Positions 8,025 through 15,876 of a stretch of 64,000 bases of DNA are shown here, piece by piece. Below the pieces are notes generated by a model. That model worked only from the letters and a program-made list of their open reading frames with translations. It was not told the origin of the DNA and made no database searches. The DNA comes from Lactobacillus kullabergensis (GTDB taxonomy: Bacteria; Bacillota; Bacilli; Lactobacillales; Lactobacillaceae): positions 1,549,312-1,613,311 of the forward strand of contig NZ_KQ033871.1 in NCBI RefSeq assembly GCF_000967195.1. Direction: 5' to 3'. How positions within the stretch are numbered: position 1 is the stretch's first letter; the number at the start of each line of letters is the position of its first letter. Both the position numbers and the translations under genes were made by a program.

Positions 8025-8067
8025 AAGTGCTTAACTTTACGACTATACGTAAAGCTAAGCACTTTTT
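8023..8067. terminator. Bidirectional intrinsic terminator
   Basis: AAAAGTGCTTA-a-CTTTACG pairs with CGTAAAG-c-TAAGCACTTTTT across a six-base loop. It separates the converging GntR gene (+) and EIID of the third PTS operon (-). Confidence 0.85.
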
Positions 8068-8086
8068 ATAAAAAGATATTGTAAAA

Positions 8087-8899
8087 TTAAAAAATCCCTA
8101 AAAAGGCTAGAACAATTGATACCACTAGTAATCCCAAAACCAATGTCATTGGTTTAAAACCTTTTTTCATTAAATACATAATTGTAAAGAGAAGGATTAA
8201 AGACAATAATCCTGGCATAATTTGGTCAAAAATACTACTTAATTTTAGTGTTTCTTTGCCAAACTTAAATGACAAACTTAGTGGAACATTAACGGTGGTA
8301 GCCACCATTGCACCTACCATAGATAAGCCAAGCATTGATGAAGCAGTTGTAATTATTTTAAGCAATCCAGAATTAAATACTTTATCAATAAAAGTAGTAC
8401 CATACTGGTAACCAGCTACTAATAAATACCAACGAATCATTAATTCCAATCCACCAAATAATACAATAAATAAAAGTGGTCCAAAGATCGATCCCGTTTT
8501 AGCAATACTAATTGCAATCCCGGCAATTATTACACGTAAGCAATTAAAAATGAATGAATCACCAACTGCTGCAGTTGGTCCCATTAATGATACTTTCAAG
8601 CTTTCGATTGTATCCGTTGTTACATTATTATTCTTGACTCGATCTTTCTCTAATGCATAAGTTAATCCGCCCAACAGACCAAACATTGTATTATTAGTAT
8701 TAAATACACCATTGGCTCGCGCTAATGCCTCACCACGAGATTTAGCATCATCAGGAAATAAATCCTCAAGAGCAGGTCCCATAGTATTAGTAAAGCCATT
8801 ACCTTGCATTTTAACAACATTAAATCCAGAAAAAGCGAGACCTGAACCCCAAAACATTTTTTTCAAAACTTTTTTATCATGTGCATTAATTTTACTCAT
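8087..8899 (-). CDS. PTS mannose-class EIID
   Basis: EIID of the third mannose-class PTS, 270 residues. It has the N-terminal K-K-M-F-W-G-S-G segment, the central MGPTAAVGDSFIFN (equivalent to the GPLAGIGDS signature) and C-terminal hydrophobic helices. The family start differs from the copy at 4539 (FWGSGLAFSGFNVVKMQGNG), as in fructose- or sorbose-type members. One-base overlap with the EIIC stop indicates coupling. It is the last gene of the operon that starts at 11414. Confidence 0.95.
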   Translation of the reverse strand: MSKINAHDKKVLKKMFWGSGLAFSGFNVVKMQGNGFTNTMGPALEDLFPDDAKSRGEALARANGVFNTNNTMFGLLGGLTYALEKDRVKNNNVTTDTIESLKVSLMGPTAAVGDSFIFNCLRVIIAGIAISIAKTGSIFGPLLFIVLFGGLELMIRWYLLVAGYQYGTTFIDKVFNSGLLKIITTASSMLGLSMVGAMVATTVNVPLSLSFKFGKETLKLSSIFDQIMPGLLSLILLFTIMYLMKKGFKPMTLVLGLLVVSIVLAFLGIF

Positions 8900-9705
8900 C
8901 AGAAAAAGTCCTCCTCTTCATCTTCGTTTTTAGCATTAGGTTTAGTCTTGATAGTTTCGTTTTTGTCCGAAATAGTATTACTCATGACCAGGAAATAAAC
9001 CATAGCAATTGTAGCTACTATGATTGCTATTGGCAGAGCTGGAAGTTTTAAGTACTTCGCTAAGACAAAGCCAAAAACTAAGAAAATACCAATTTTATTA
9101 TCCCAAATCATATTAACTAAAATTGCAAAACCAATTGCTGTCATCATTCCAGCACCAGCAGTAAATCCTCTCATCACCCAATCTGGAAGCATTGCGAAAA
9201 GACTTTGCAGACCTTTCGTTCCAAAGGCAATACTAAAAAATAAAACAAAAAATATGGGTAAACGATCCCCAAAAACTGATTGCAGAATTGATAATCTTCT
9301 GAATTTTTTAACATTACCTGTTTTAGCTAGCTTTTCCCAGTAGGCTGACATAGAAGCTAAAACTGGAGCCCATAACGTTTTTACAGTCTGCATTAGAGCA
9401 CCAATTGGTATTGATAAACCAATTGCCACACCCATTTTTGAACCTGTGGCAATCGTGTATGCAACACAAATCACAGCTGTGGGAAAAGGATCTGCTGGGA
9501 TTGCTCCACCAATAGGTGACATCCCCATAAAAATAGCTTCTAATGAGGCTCCCATTAAAATTCCAGTTTCAAGATCGCCTAATAAAATACCAGTTAAAGT
9601 TCCAGCAACTATTGGCCGTTCAAACGTTTGCCAACCCATGCAACGATCGATCGCATTACCGATAAAATAAGAAAGCGTAGCTAATAATGCAATTGATACC
9701 TCCAT
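8899..9705 (-). CDS. PTS mannose-class EIIC
   Basis: EIIC of the third mannose-class PTS, 268 residues with about seven membrane segments. RPIVAGTLTGILLGD, MGASLEAIFMGMSPIGGAIP and the acidic C-terminal tail (NEDEEEDFF) are recognisable. It follows EIIB by two bases and overlaps EIID by one base. Transcription is expected from the sigma-54 promoter at 11466-11483. Confidence 0.95.
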   Translation of the reverse strand: MEVSIALLATLSYFIGNAIDRCMGWQTFERPIVAGTLTGILLGDLETGILMGASLEAIFMGMSPIGGAIPADPFPTAVICVAYTIATGSKMGVAIGLSIPIGALMQTVKTLWAPVLASMSAYWEKLAKTGNVKKFRRLSILQSVFGDRLPIFFVLFFSIAFGTKGLQSLFAMLPDWVMRGFTAGAGMMTAIGFAILVNMIWDNKIGIFLVFGFVLAKYLKLPALPIAIIVATIAMVYFLVMSNTISDKNETIKTKPNAKNEDEEEDFF

Positions 9706-9707
9706 AA

Positions 9708-10205
9708 TTATTTTCCTCCCAAGATATCTTTTAAATCTTCTTTTTTATCTTCAGGTACAGTTTGAAAATATATAAATCTACCAGTTTCGACTAATTTTTT
9801 AAATTCTCGGCGTTCTTTACCATTTACATAAATATTTTTTGTCAATTGTTTACGCTCATCAGGTTCATGATTGATTGAGTTCCTGCCATAATTGCCAACG
9901 TTTATTTCCTTTATTTGGGGAATTTGTCTGATTAATTCTAAAGCATCCGCTGGATTATCTACAATTAACATTATGTTGGCATTATCTGCTTTAGGATTTT
10001 GCAACATCTTTGCAGTACCAGCAATGCTTTGAACAGCTACCTTAGTTCCTTCAGGAGCTGCCATTTTGAGCGTCTTTTTCATTAAGTTATCTTTTACTAG
10101 CGAGTCTTTTGCTACTATTACATGAGTAATATTAAACTGCTTAATCCACTTTACAGCTACTTGGCCATGAATTAATCTTTCATCCAATCTCACAAATTTA
10201 ATCAA
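9708..10205 (-). CDS. PTS mannose-class EIIB
   Basis: EIIB subunit, 165 residues. KFVRLDERLIHGQVAVKWIK places the phosphorylatable His at residue 13. It lies 16 bases after EIIA and two bases before EIIC. In systems controlled by LevR-type activators, the cognate EIIB usually phosphorylates the regulator's PRD when sugar is absent, so this protein is a likely negative input to the activator at 11550-14093 (inference from the LevR family). Confidence 0.94.
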   Translation of the reverse strand: MIKFVRLDERLIHGQVAVKWIKQFNITHVIVAKDSLVKDNLMKKTLKMAAPEGTKVAVQSIAGTAKMLQNPKADNANIMLIVDNPADALELIRQIPQIKEINVGNYGRNSINHEPDERKQLTKNIYVNGKERREFKKLVETGRFIYFQTVPEDKKEDLKDILGGK

Positions 10206-10221
10206 TTTGATCTACCTCTTT

Positions 10222-10638
10222 CTAAAAAAAGCTGCCTTCATCGTCATCATCAGTACCATAGTCTTTGAACAATTTAATGGAATTTTTAGCTTCTTCAATA
10301 GCTTTCTTCAAATCATTTTCTGTTAATTCCGAGTTATCATTAAGTATTATTTGTAATAACAGTGGTAAGTTAACTCCAGTTATCAAAAATGTTTTTGGTC
10401 TGGACAAATACTTATAAAGTAGCTGATTTGCACTGCCATTTTCAATGTCGCTTAGCATTATCAATTGTTCATCATCTAGGAGTTGATCAAAATACTCTTT
10501 AACAGCTACAACAACATTTTTTGAATCTACATATGCATCTATTGCTGTCAATTTGGAACAATTTCCTGTTATAATTTCTAATGTACTTTTAACTCCAGTA
10601 GCCATATGTCCGTGTGTTACAAACAAAAACTTAGTCAT
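10222..10638 (-). CDS. PTS mannose-class EIIA
   Basis: EIIA subunit, 138 residues. KFLFVTHGHMATGVKSTLEI carries the expected active-site His9, and MLSDIENGSANQLLY is a variant of the usual D-x-x-G-G-S segment (E-N-G-S instead of G-G-S). The C-terminus is acidic (DDDDEGSFF), as in the EIIC of the same operon. Its ATG overlaps the stop of the deacetylase gene by one base, so it is the second gene of the operon. Confidence 0.92.
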   Translation of the reverse strand: MTKFLFVTHGHMATGVKSTLEIITGNCSKLTAIDAYVDSKNVVVAVKEYFDQLLDDEQLIMLSDIENGSANQLLYKYLSRPKTFLITGVNLPLLLQIILNDNSELTENDLKKAIEEAKNSIKLFKDYGTDDDDEGSFF

Positions 10639-11414
10639 TATTTCACCTCTTTCAATGCTCTATGGGAAAGAAGTTGCACTTGATGATCTTCAAACCATTT
10701 TTTAGTATTTTTTGATTTTATCATTGCTACATCATGAGTTCTGATTTGTGTAAATGAAGATTTAGCCATAACTATGTCATCCAAATATCCAGGATGAATT
10801 ACGATATATGAAAATTTATTTTTCACCAATTCATTACTGATCAGATTAATATAATTATTTGGATTCCCACCTTGTTGATAAAAATTGGCAGAACTAGACA
10901 ATCTTATAGGATTAGTAGACAAATTTGCACTAAATTTAGGATCAGTTGCTAAAAATATCATGTTGTATTCTTTAGCTAACTCCCTGACTACAGAATAAAG
11001 ATGATCAGAATGCACTGCATGTGTATCTATATACTCAGGCAACTTTCCCGTTAATTGATAAAATCTGTCAATTTGTGCCTCGACTTCAATTCTGACAGCA
11101 GCTTCATCAGTAAAGACCTCCTTACCTTCCTTTAATAACCTGCGGTATGTCTTAGAGGTAATAAAATCACCATTTTCTTGTAATAAACTACCAACAATAC
11201 TAGGATCAGCACTAGGTCTGCCAACCACCAAATTTGCATGAAGCCCAAGACATACTTCTGGGAATTTATTAATTATATGCAAAGCTTGTTTTGTTCCCGG
11301 CATATTAACCATTAAGCCTATGCTCTTGACTAATCCTGTTTTTAAGACAGCAAGCTCTCCATAATTAACTCCTTCAGAAAATCCAAAGTCATCTGCCCTA
11401 ATAATTAATTTCAT
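10638..11414 (-). CDS. YdjC/ChbG-family carbohydrate deacetylase
   Basis: A 258-residue member of the YdjC/ChbG family, whose characterised member ChbG removes an acetyl group from chitobiose-6-P. The N-terminal RADDFGFSEGVN supplies the metal-binding Asp pair, and CLGLHANL and DTHAVHSDH supply the other metal and catalytic residues; R-x-H-D-V-A near the end is also conserved. The start at 11414 gives the canonical MKLIIRADDFG; an upstream ATG five codons earlier would overlap its own ribosome binding site. As first gene of an EIIABCD operon it suggests that the imported phosphosugar is N-acetylated. It is driven by a sigma-54 promoter. Confidence 0.88.
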   Translation of the reverse strand: MKLIIRADDFGFSEGVNYGELAVLKTGLVKSIGLMVNMPGTKQALHIINKFPEVCLGLHANLVVGRPSADPSIVGSLLQENGDFITSKTYRRLLKEGKEVFTDEAAVRIEVEAQIDRFYQLTGKLPEYIDTHAVHSDHLYSVVRELAKEYNMIFLATDPKFSANLSTNPIRLSSSANFYQQGGNPNNYINLISNELVKNKFSYIVIHPGYLDDIVMAKSSFTQIRTHDVAMIKSKNTKKWFEDHQVQLLSHRALKEVK

Positions 11415-11465
11415 TTTTATAAAACACATCCTTCAAGTTGATAATATCAATGAACACTTAACTAT

Positions 11466-11483
11466 TAGCAAAAATTATGCCAT
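11466..11483 (-). promoter_or_regulatory. Sigma-54 (-24/-12) promoter for deacetylase-EIIABCD operon
   Basis: On the minus strand TGGCAT (11477-11482), five bases, then TTGC (11468-11471) followed by TA matches the sigma-54 consensus TGGCAC-N5-TTGC with one change. GG and GC are separated by exactly ten bases, the strict spacing for RpoN. It lies about 50 bases upstream of the ATG at 11414 and downstream of a LevR-type activator gene, as expected. Confidence 0.85.
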
Positions 11484-11510
11484 CTTTGATAGAAAGCCTT
11501 TTTTAGCATA

Positions 11511-11550
11511 AAAAAAGGATAGTGCTGAAATTATATTCAGCACTATCCTT
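11511..11550 (-). terminator. Terminator of the LevR-type gene (also upstream of the sigma-54 promoter)
   Basis: AAGGATAGTGCTGAA (11515-11529) and TTCAGCACTATCCTT (11536-11550) form a 15-base-pair stem with a six-base loop, followed on the minus strand by a seven-base T run. It overlaps the stop codon of the activator gene. Because it lies 30-70 bases upstream of the -24 element, the dyad could also act as an activator-binding sequence. Confidence 0.85.
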
Positions 11551-14093
11551 TATATAAATGGTGACAATAATTGATAAATCAGGCTAATCTCATAATCTTC
11601 TATAATGATGTTGTACTTAATTTCTACACTCTTAAAAATATTTTTAGAAATTGAGAAAAATTCTTTTTCTTTATCAGTTTCAGAATTAATACTAACAAGA
11701 TCTTTAGACTCTCTCTTTGTCAAAACCATTCTTTCAATCATTAATGAGATGTGAGTATATAAATTTAGTCTGGTTTTTTCATCAAGTTCAATATTATAAT
11801 ATTTTTCATAGCGTTTAGTAATAGACTGGACTTCTTCAATTACGACGTCTGGATTAAGAATTTGCAATCTTTCACGTATTCCCGCAATTGAAAAAAATCG
11901 TATGAATTGCTCAATCATAACTTTAATCTGGACTAATTTTTCACCACTATTTTCTAAAAGCGTTGTTAAATGTAAGGCACCACTTTTATCTAAAACGTCA
12001 TATATGTCAATAATCTCAATGGGAATTTTATTTCTAATTTCTGTAGTTGTTAAGACGAATTCAGTATTGCTAAAGAAAAGCCTATCTTCTTGATCAAGCA
12101 GATGACGTAACTTTTTATAATCAACAGTAATTATTTTTAACTTACCAGACAATGTATTGTCCATGATTTTTTTGATTTCACGAGAAACGCCATCCCCAGA
12201 CATACATGCAACAATAACATTTTTCTGATCTGAAAAACCTTGATAATATTGTGAACCTGTTGTTTCTCCATATTTTGTACTAGCCTTTGCAATCTCCTTA
12301 AACTTTTGTTTTTGCTGAATTCTCAAACCCACATCAAGAGCCATAGCAGTCGTAATATTATTTATAACCAAAAGTTCTTTGTTTGAAATTGATTTGATCT
12401 CTTTGAACATTTGATTCAAAGAACCCATATCAAATAAAACAATTGTTCCCACAGTGTTTTTTCCTTGTTGGTCTAAATATTCTTGAACTTTGCTATTAAT
12501 TTGCTTAATTGAGCTGTCGATAGGCATATCAAAAGCCTCAAAAATATAATTACCACAAAGAGAATTCACAACTGCTTGGATACTTGTTGCGGTCTTTTTT
12601 CCATGTGCAAGCAAAATTGCATTATAATTAATTTCCTCTATTTTAGGAGAAATTGAACCAAATAAAGGAAAAAATAATATATAAGTAAAATCTTTTACTT
12701 TTTTATTTGGCAAAACAGATTGCATAAATTGGTTAAATAAGTAAATACTGCGTGGAAATTTTATACGTAGTAAATTAAACAAACTAGCATCTTGATCATC
12801 AAACTGATCGTAAACTAATGTGAACAATTCGAATATTTGCGAAACTTTTTGCCAATCAATTTTTGCAAAATCAACATTCACACCATATTTTGAACCTATT
12901 TTTTGGATAAAGCTTCGTTTCATGTTGTCCGCATTATTTACTGACTTTAATTTAAACCATTCATTTAGAATATCAAAAATCATAATATTTATTTCTGCAG
13001 CAGTTTTTTCTTGTTGCAAAAATAGTTTAATCTCCGAAGTTACCTTCTTAATTTTTGGTACAAAATTGACTATCTCTCGTCCAAAACTTATCACGTCTGA
13101 GTTAGAAGAAATTAAACGAAAAGTTTTGTTTGGTTGACCTATTATTATGGGGTCTTCAACAGGATTATCAGCAAAAGCCGAAGCACAAAGATGCTTAATT
13201 TCATTTTGAATTGAACCAATATTACCCGGAAGATCTTTTTGCAAAAGGTTATTTAATATATTTTGTTCAACTTTTAGTTGCCGATGTACTGTTTGAGCTT
13301 CTTTCACAAAAGCTTGTAACACAATCTGTAAACGTTCATTGAGTGGCCTGTCAATGTATTTAGGCAGACATATTTGTAAAGGGATTCTCCGTAGAAAAGT
13401 TTTTAAAAGAATATTATCTACATTTTCTGTAGTTGCAAATAAAAATCGAACTTGTACTCGATGAGGCTTTTTGTTCTCTCCTAAAGGATAAAACTGACCG
13501 GAATCCATCAAGGAAAATAATTTTTCTTGGCTTTCAAAATTTAAGCGATGCACTTCGTCTAAGAATAGATAGCCTTGATCAGCTTGATCAACTAACCCAA
13601 GACTATCGTGATCGGCACCTGTAAACGCACCTTTTTTATATCCGAAAAGAGCTGAAGATAATATCTCCGTATTATTGGCATAATCAGCGGCATTTAAAAC
13701 CACAAATTTTGCTTTGGGTGAAATAACTTTCTGTCTTTTAGCTTCCTCAAAAATTAGTCGAGCTAGGAAAGATTTTCCTACTCCACTGGAACCAGTAATT
13801 AATAGTGGCATCCCATCAGGAGGATATAATATTGTTTCCTTACATTTGGCAATTAATTTTTTTAAACTGCCTTCAGCTCCTATCATTTTTTTGAATTTGC
13901 CACTATCATTTTTTGCTTGCCAATAAAATGGTCTGGTGCCAGTTTTATTAATTTTCCCTCTTTGAAATAATTTTGTCAGATAAGTACTAACATCTCCTCT
14001 TGTTAGTCCTAACTCTTGAGCAACTTGTGTTGTTGTATATTTTTTAGAAGTATTATTCGCTAATACCTGATAAACTTTGTCAATTGTTCTCAT
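11550..14093 (-). CDS. LevR-family sigma-54-dependent PTS operon activator
   Basis: An enhancer-binding activator of 847 residues. In order: an N-terminal winged helix-turn-helix (about residues 1-60, TTTQVAQELGLTRGDVSTYL); an AAA+ sigma-54 domain (about 70-320) with Walker A GSSGVGKS near residue 101, GAFTGA near 155 and Walker B LFLDEVHRL; PRD-type helical regions; an EIIA-Man-like domain (AILLAHGKKTATS); an EIIB-like stretch; and a C-terminal PRD with YTHISLMIERM. Phosphorylation of these PTS domains is known to tune LevR. The ATG at 14093 has GAGGAG nine bases upstream and is preferred over an upstream in-frame start at 14123. It sits just before the operon with the sigma-54 promoter at 11466. 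Confidence 0.93.
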   Translation of the reverse strand: MRTIDKVYQVLANNTSKKYTTTQVAQELGLTRGDVSTYLTKLFQRGKINKTGTRPFYWQAKNDSGKFKKMIGAEGSLKKLIAKCKETILYPPDGMPLLITGSSGVGKSFLARLIFEEAKRQKVISPKAKFVVLNAADYANNTEILSSALFGYKKGAFTGADHDSLGLVDQADQGYLFLDEVHRLNFESQEKLFSLMDSGQFYPLGENKKPHRVQVRFLFATTENVDNILLKTFLRRIPLQICLPKYIDRPLNERLQIVLQAFVKEAQTVHRQLKVEQNILNNLLQKDLPGNIGSIQNEIKHLCASAFADNPVEDPIIIGQPNKTFRLISSNSDVISFGREIVNFVPKIKKVTSEIKLFLQQEKTAAEINIMIFDILNEWFKLKSVNNADNMKRSFIQKIGSKYGVNVDFAKIDWQKVSQIFELFTLVYDQFDDQDASLFNLLRIKFPRSIYLFNQFMQSVLPNKKVKDFTYILFFPLFGSISPKIEEINYNAILLAHGKKTATSIQAVVNSLCGNYIFEAFDMPIDSSIKQINSKVQEYLDQQGKNTVGTIVLFDMGSLNQMFKEIKSISNKELLVINNITTAMALDVGLRIQQKQKFKEIAKASTKYGETTGSQYYQGFSDQKNVIVACMSGDGVSREIKKIMDNTLSGKLKIITVDYKKLRHLLDQEDRLFFSNTEFVLTTTEIRNKIPIEIIDIYDVLDKSGALHLTTLLENSGEKLVQIKVMIEQFIRFFSIAGIRERLQILNPDVVIEEVQSITKRYEKYYNIELDEKTRLNLYTHISLMIERMVLTKRESKDLVSINSETDKEKEFFSISKNIFKSVEIKYNIIIEDYEISLIYQLLSPFI

Positions 14094-14189
14094 GTAACCA
14101 CTCCTCAAATGTTTAACTACCATATACAGGTAATAATATTTATATTTTTGGAATGTTCATTGATATTGAATTCACTATTACACAGATAC

Positions 14190-14234
14190 TAGAAAAAGGC
14201 AAATCAATATTGAAATAATAGATACTGATTTGCC
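14190..14234 (-). terminator. Terminator of the ABC transporter operon
   Basis: GGCAAATCA (14198-14206) and TGATTTGCC (14226-14234) form the stem base; on the minus strand the stem is followed by TTTTTCT. It lies 13 bases past the last ABC gene. Confidence 0.75.
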
Positions 14235-14246
14235 ATTTATAATAAT

Positions 14247-15851
14247 CTACCTTTTGCTATTTGATTTAACTTTTTTGACCAAATGAATTTCTCTGTCGAA
14301 AAGCTGTTTCATTTGTTCATTAAAACTGTGAGCGATAAAAATAACCGTAGCAGGAGTAGACGTCACTTCATGCAAGATTTGCATAGTAGCTTGCTGATCG
14401 ATTGCACTAGTTCCCTCATCAATCAAAATTATTTCACTTTGATGAACTAGAGCCCGCACCAGAACAATTTTTTGTCTTTGTCCTCCCGAGATATTTAACT
14501 TGTTCAAATCGATTTTTTGATTTAATCCTTCATCAAATTTGGCAATATCACCTGCTAATTGTACTTTTTCAACCAATGACGGTAAAGCGCTCTTTAATTT
14601 GTCTACAAACATCGTCATGTTGTCAGCAACGCTCACCGGAAAAAGCACAGGATCTTGGGGAATATAGCCAATTTTACTCATATCTGGGTTAACAACAGCA
14701 CCATCCTTGTCTTTAAAAACAATCTGCCCTGAAGTTGGTTTGATTTGTCCGAGAATGAGTTTAAACAAAGTTGATTTCCCAGCTCCAGAATCACCAGTCA
14801 GAAGCACTTTTTCACCTGACTTAATATTAATGTCTGGAAAAATTATGCTTTCACCATTAGGAAATTGCAAACTAAGATCATGGGTACTAAGTGATGCTGG
14901 AGTTGCTACTTCTTCAGCTTGCTCTTTTTTAACTGGCGCAGCCGTTTGGGCAATCTCCTGATTTAAAGTTTTGGAGCCCTTTATTTGTCCATAACGACTA
15001 ACTATGATTTGAATACTTTGCCTTAAGTAGAAATTACAATTGCCTACTCCAGTGATTGCACCAAATGCTACTATTTTAGCTTGGAACAAATAACCCGCTA
15101 GTAAGAATAAAATTAATGAAAAAGAAACTGATACCAATCCATTAATTATACTTAGTAATTGTGTAACCCCATTTTGCTTGACATAAGCATCTTCTAGCTC
15201 TTTAGCTGCATCATTAGTTACTTTAAATAGTTTTCCTCCGGCAAAATAACGTTGTAGTTCTTCAAGGCCATTAAGCCACTTTTCTAAGCAATCGAGATAT
15301 TGATTATTACTCTTTGATATCTTGGTCATTGAATTTTGTAGTGGCTTTTCTAATAATTTTGGTAACACTAACGAAATAGCCACCATCAAAATAATTGTGA
15401 GAAGTAAACTCCAGTGTAATGAAATAAGCAGAACAACTACAGATACTAAATTAATAACTCCACCAATTAGACTAAAAAATGGTGCAAAATAATTTTCTTG
15501 GCTCTGATTCAGGTCATTTGTTAATCGATTTTGAATCTGGGCAACAGAATGCTCTTTTTGATCCGCATAAAAGTGAGATACAGATCTTTTTCTGATATGA
15601 AAATTAAATTCCTCTTGTTGTTTTGATAGAAGGAACGCATGCAGTCCTTGTATTATATATTGAAATAGGAAAGGCATAAATGAAATGACATTTATAATTA
15701 AAAACTGTTGGAATTTCTGTTGCTGAATTGCTGTGGTTTCAAGCATAATTAATTGTGTAGTTACAATTGGTAAAGTCCACTCTAAAACGGTAATCAAAAT
15801 TAGTATCATGAAGCGTAAAGGGTTTTGCTTATAAAAGTCCTTAATTGTCAT
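14247..15851 (-). CDS. ABC exporter half-transporter (permease-ATPase fusion), copy 3
   Basis: An ABC exporter half-unit of 534 residues: about six membrane helices in residues 1-300, then an ATPase domain. Nucleotide-binding motifs are GDSGAGKS (Walker A), IGYIPQDPVLFP (Q-loop), NISGGQRQK (signature, with N-I for the usual L at the first positions), LIDEGTSAID (Walker B and D-loop) and a terminal AHSF (switch His). It is closely related along its length to the gene at 15877-17460 and more distantly to the one at 17450-19051; all three are on the same strand with short gaps, so they form one operon. The transported molecule is unknown. No peptidase C39 domain or linked precursor peptide was seen. 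Confidence 0.88.
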   Translation of the reverse strand: MTIKDFYKQNPLRFMILILITVLEWTLPIVTTQLIMLETTAIQQQKFQQFLIINVISFMPFLFQYIIQGLHAFLLSKQQEEFNFHIRKRSVSHFYADQKEHSVAQIQNRLTNDLNQSQENYFAPFFSLIGGVINLVSVVVLLISLHWSLLLTIILMVAISLVLPKLLEKPLQNSMTKISKSNNQYLDCLEKWLNGLEELQRYFAGGKLFKVTNDAAKELEDAYVKQNGVTQLLSIINGLVSVSFSLILFLLAGYLFQAKIVAFGAITGVGNCNFYLRQSIQIIVSRYGQIKGSKTLNQEIAQTAAPVKKEQAEEVATPASLSTHDLSLQFPNGESIIFPDINIKSGEKVLLTGDSGAGKSTLFKLILGQIKPTSGQIVFKDKDGAVVNPDMSKIGYIPQDPVLFPVSVADNMTMFVDKLKSALPSLVEKVQLAGDIAKFDEGLNQKIDLNKLNISGGQRQKIVLVRALVHQSEIILIDEGTSAIDQQATMQILHEVTSTPATVIFIAHSFNEQMKQLFDREIHLVKKVKSNSKR

Positions 15852-15876
15852 AATATCTTACCTCCTTTTTATTGCT

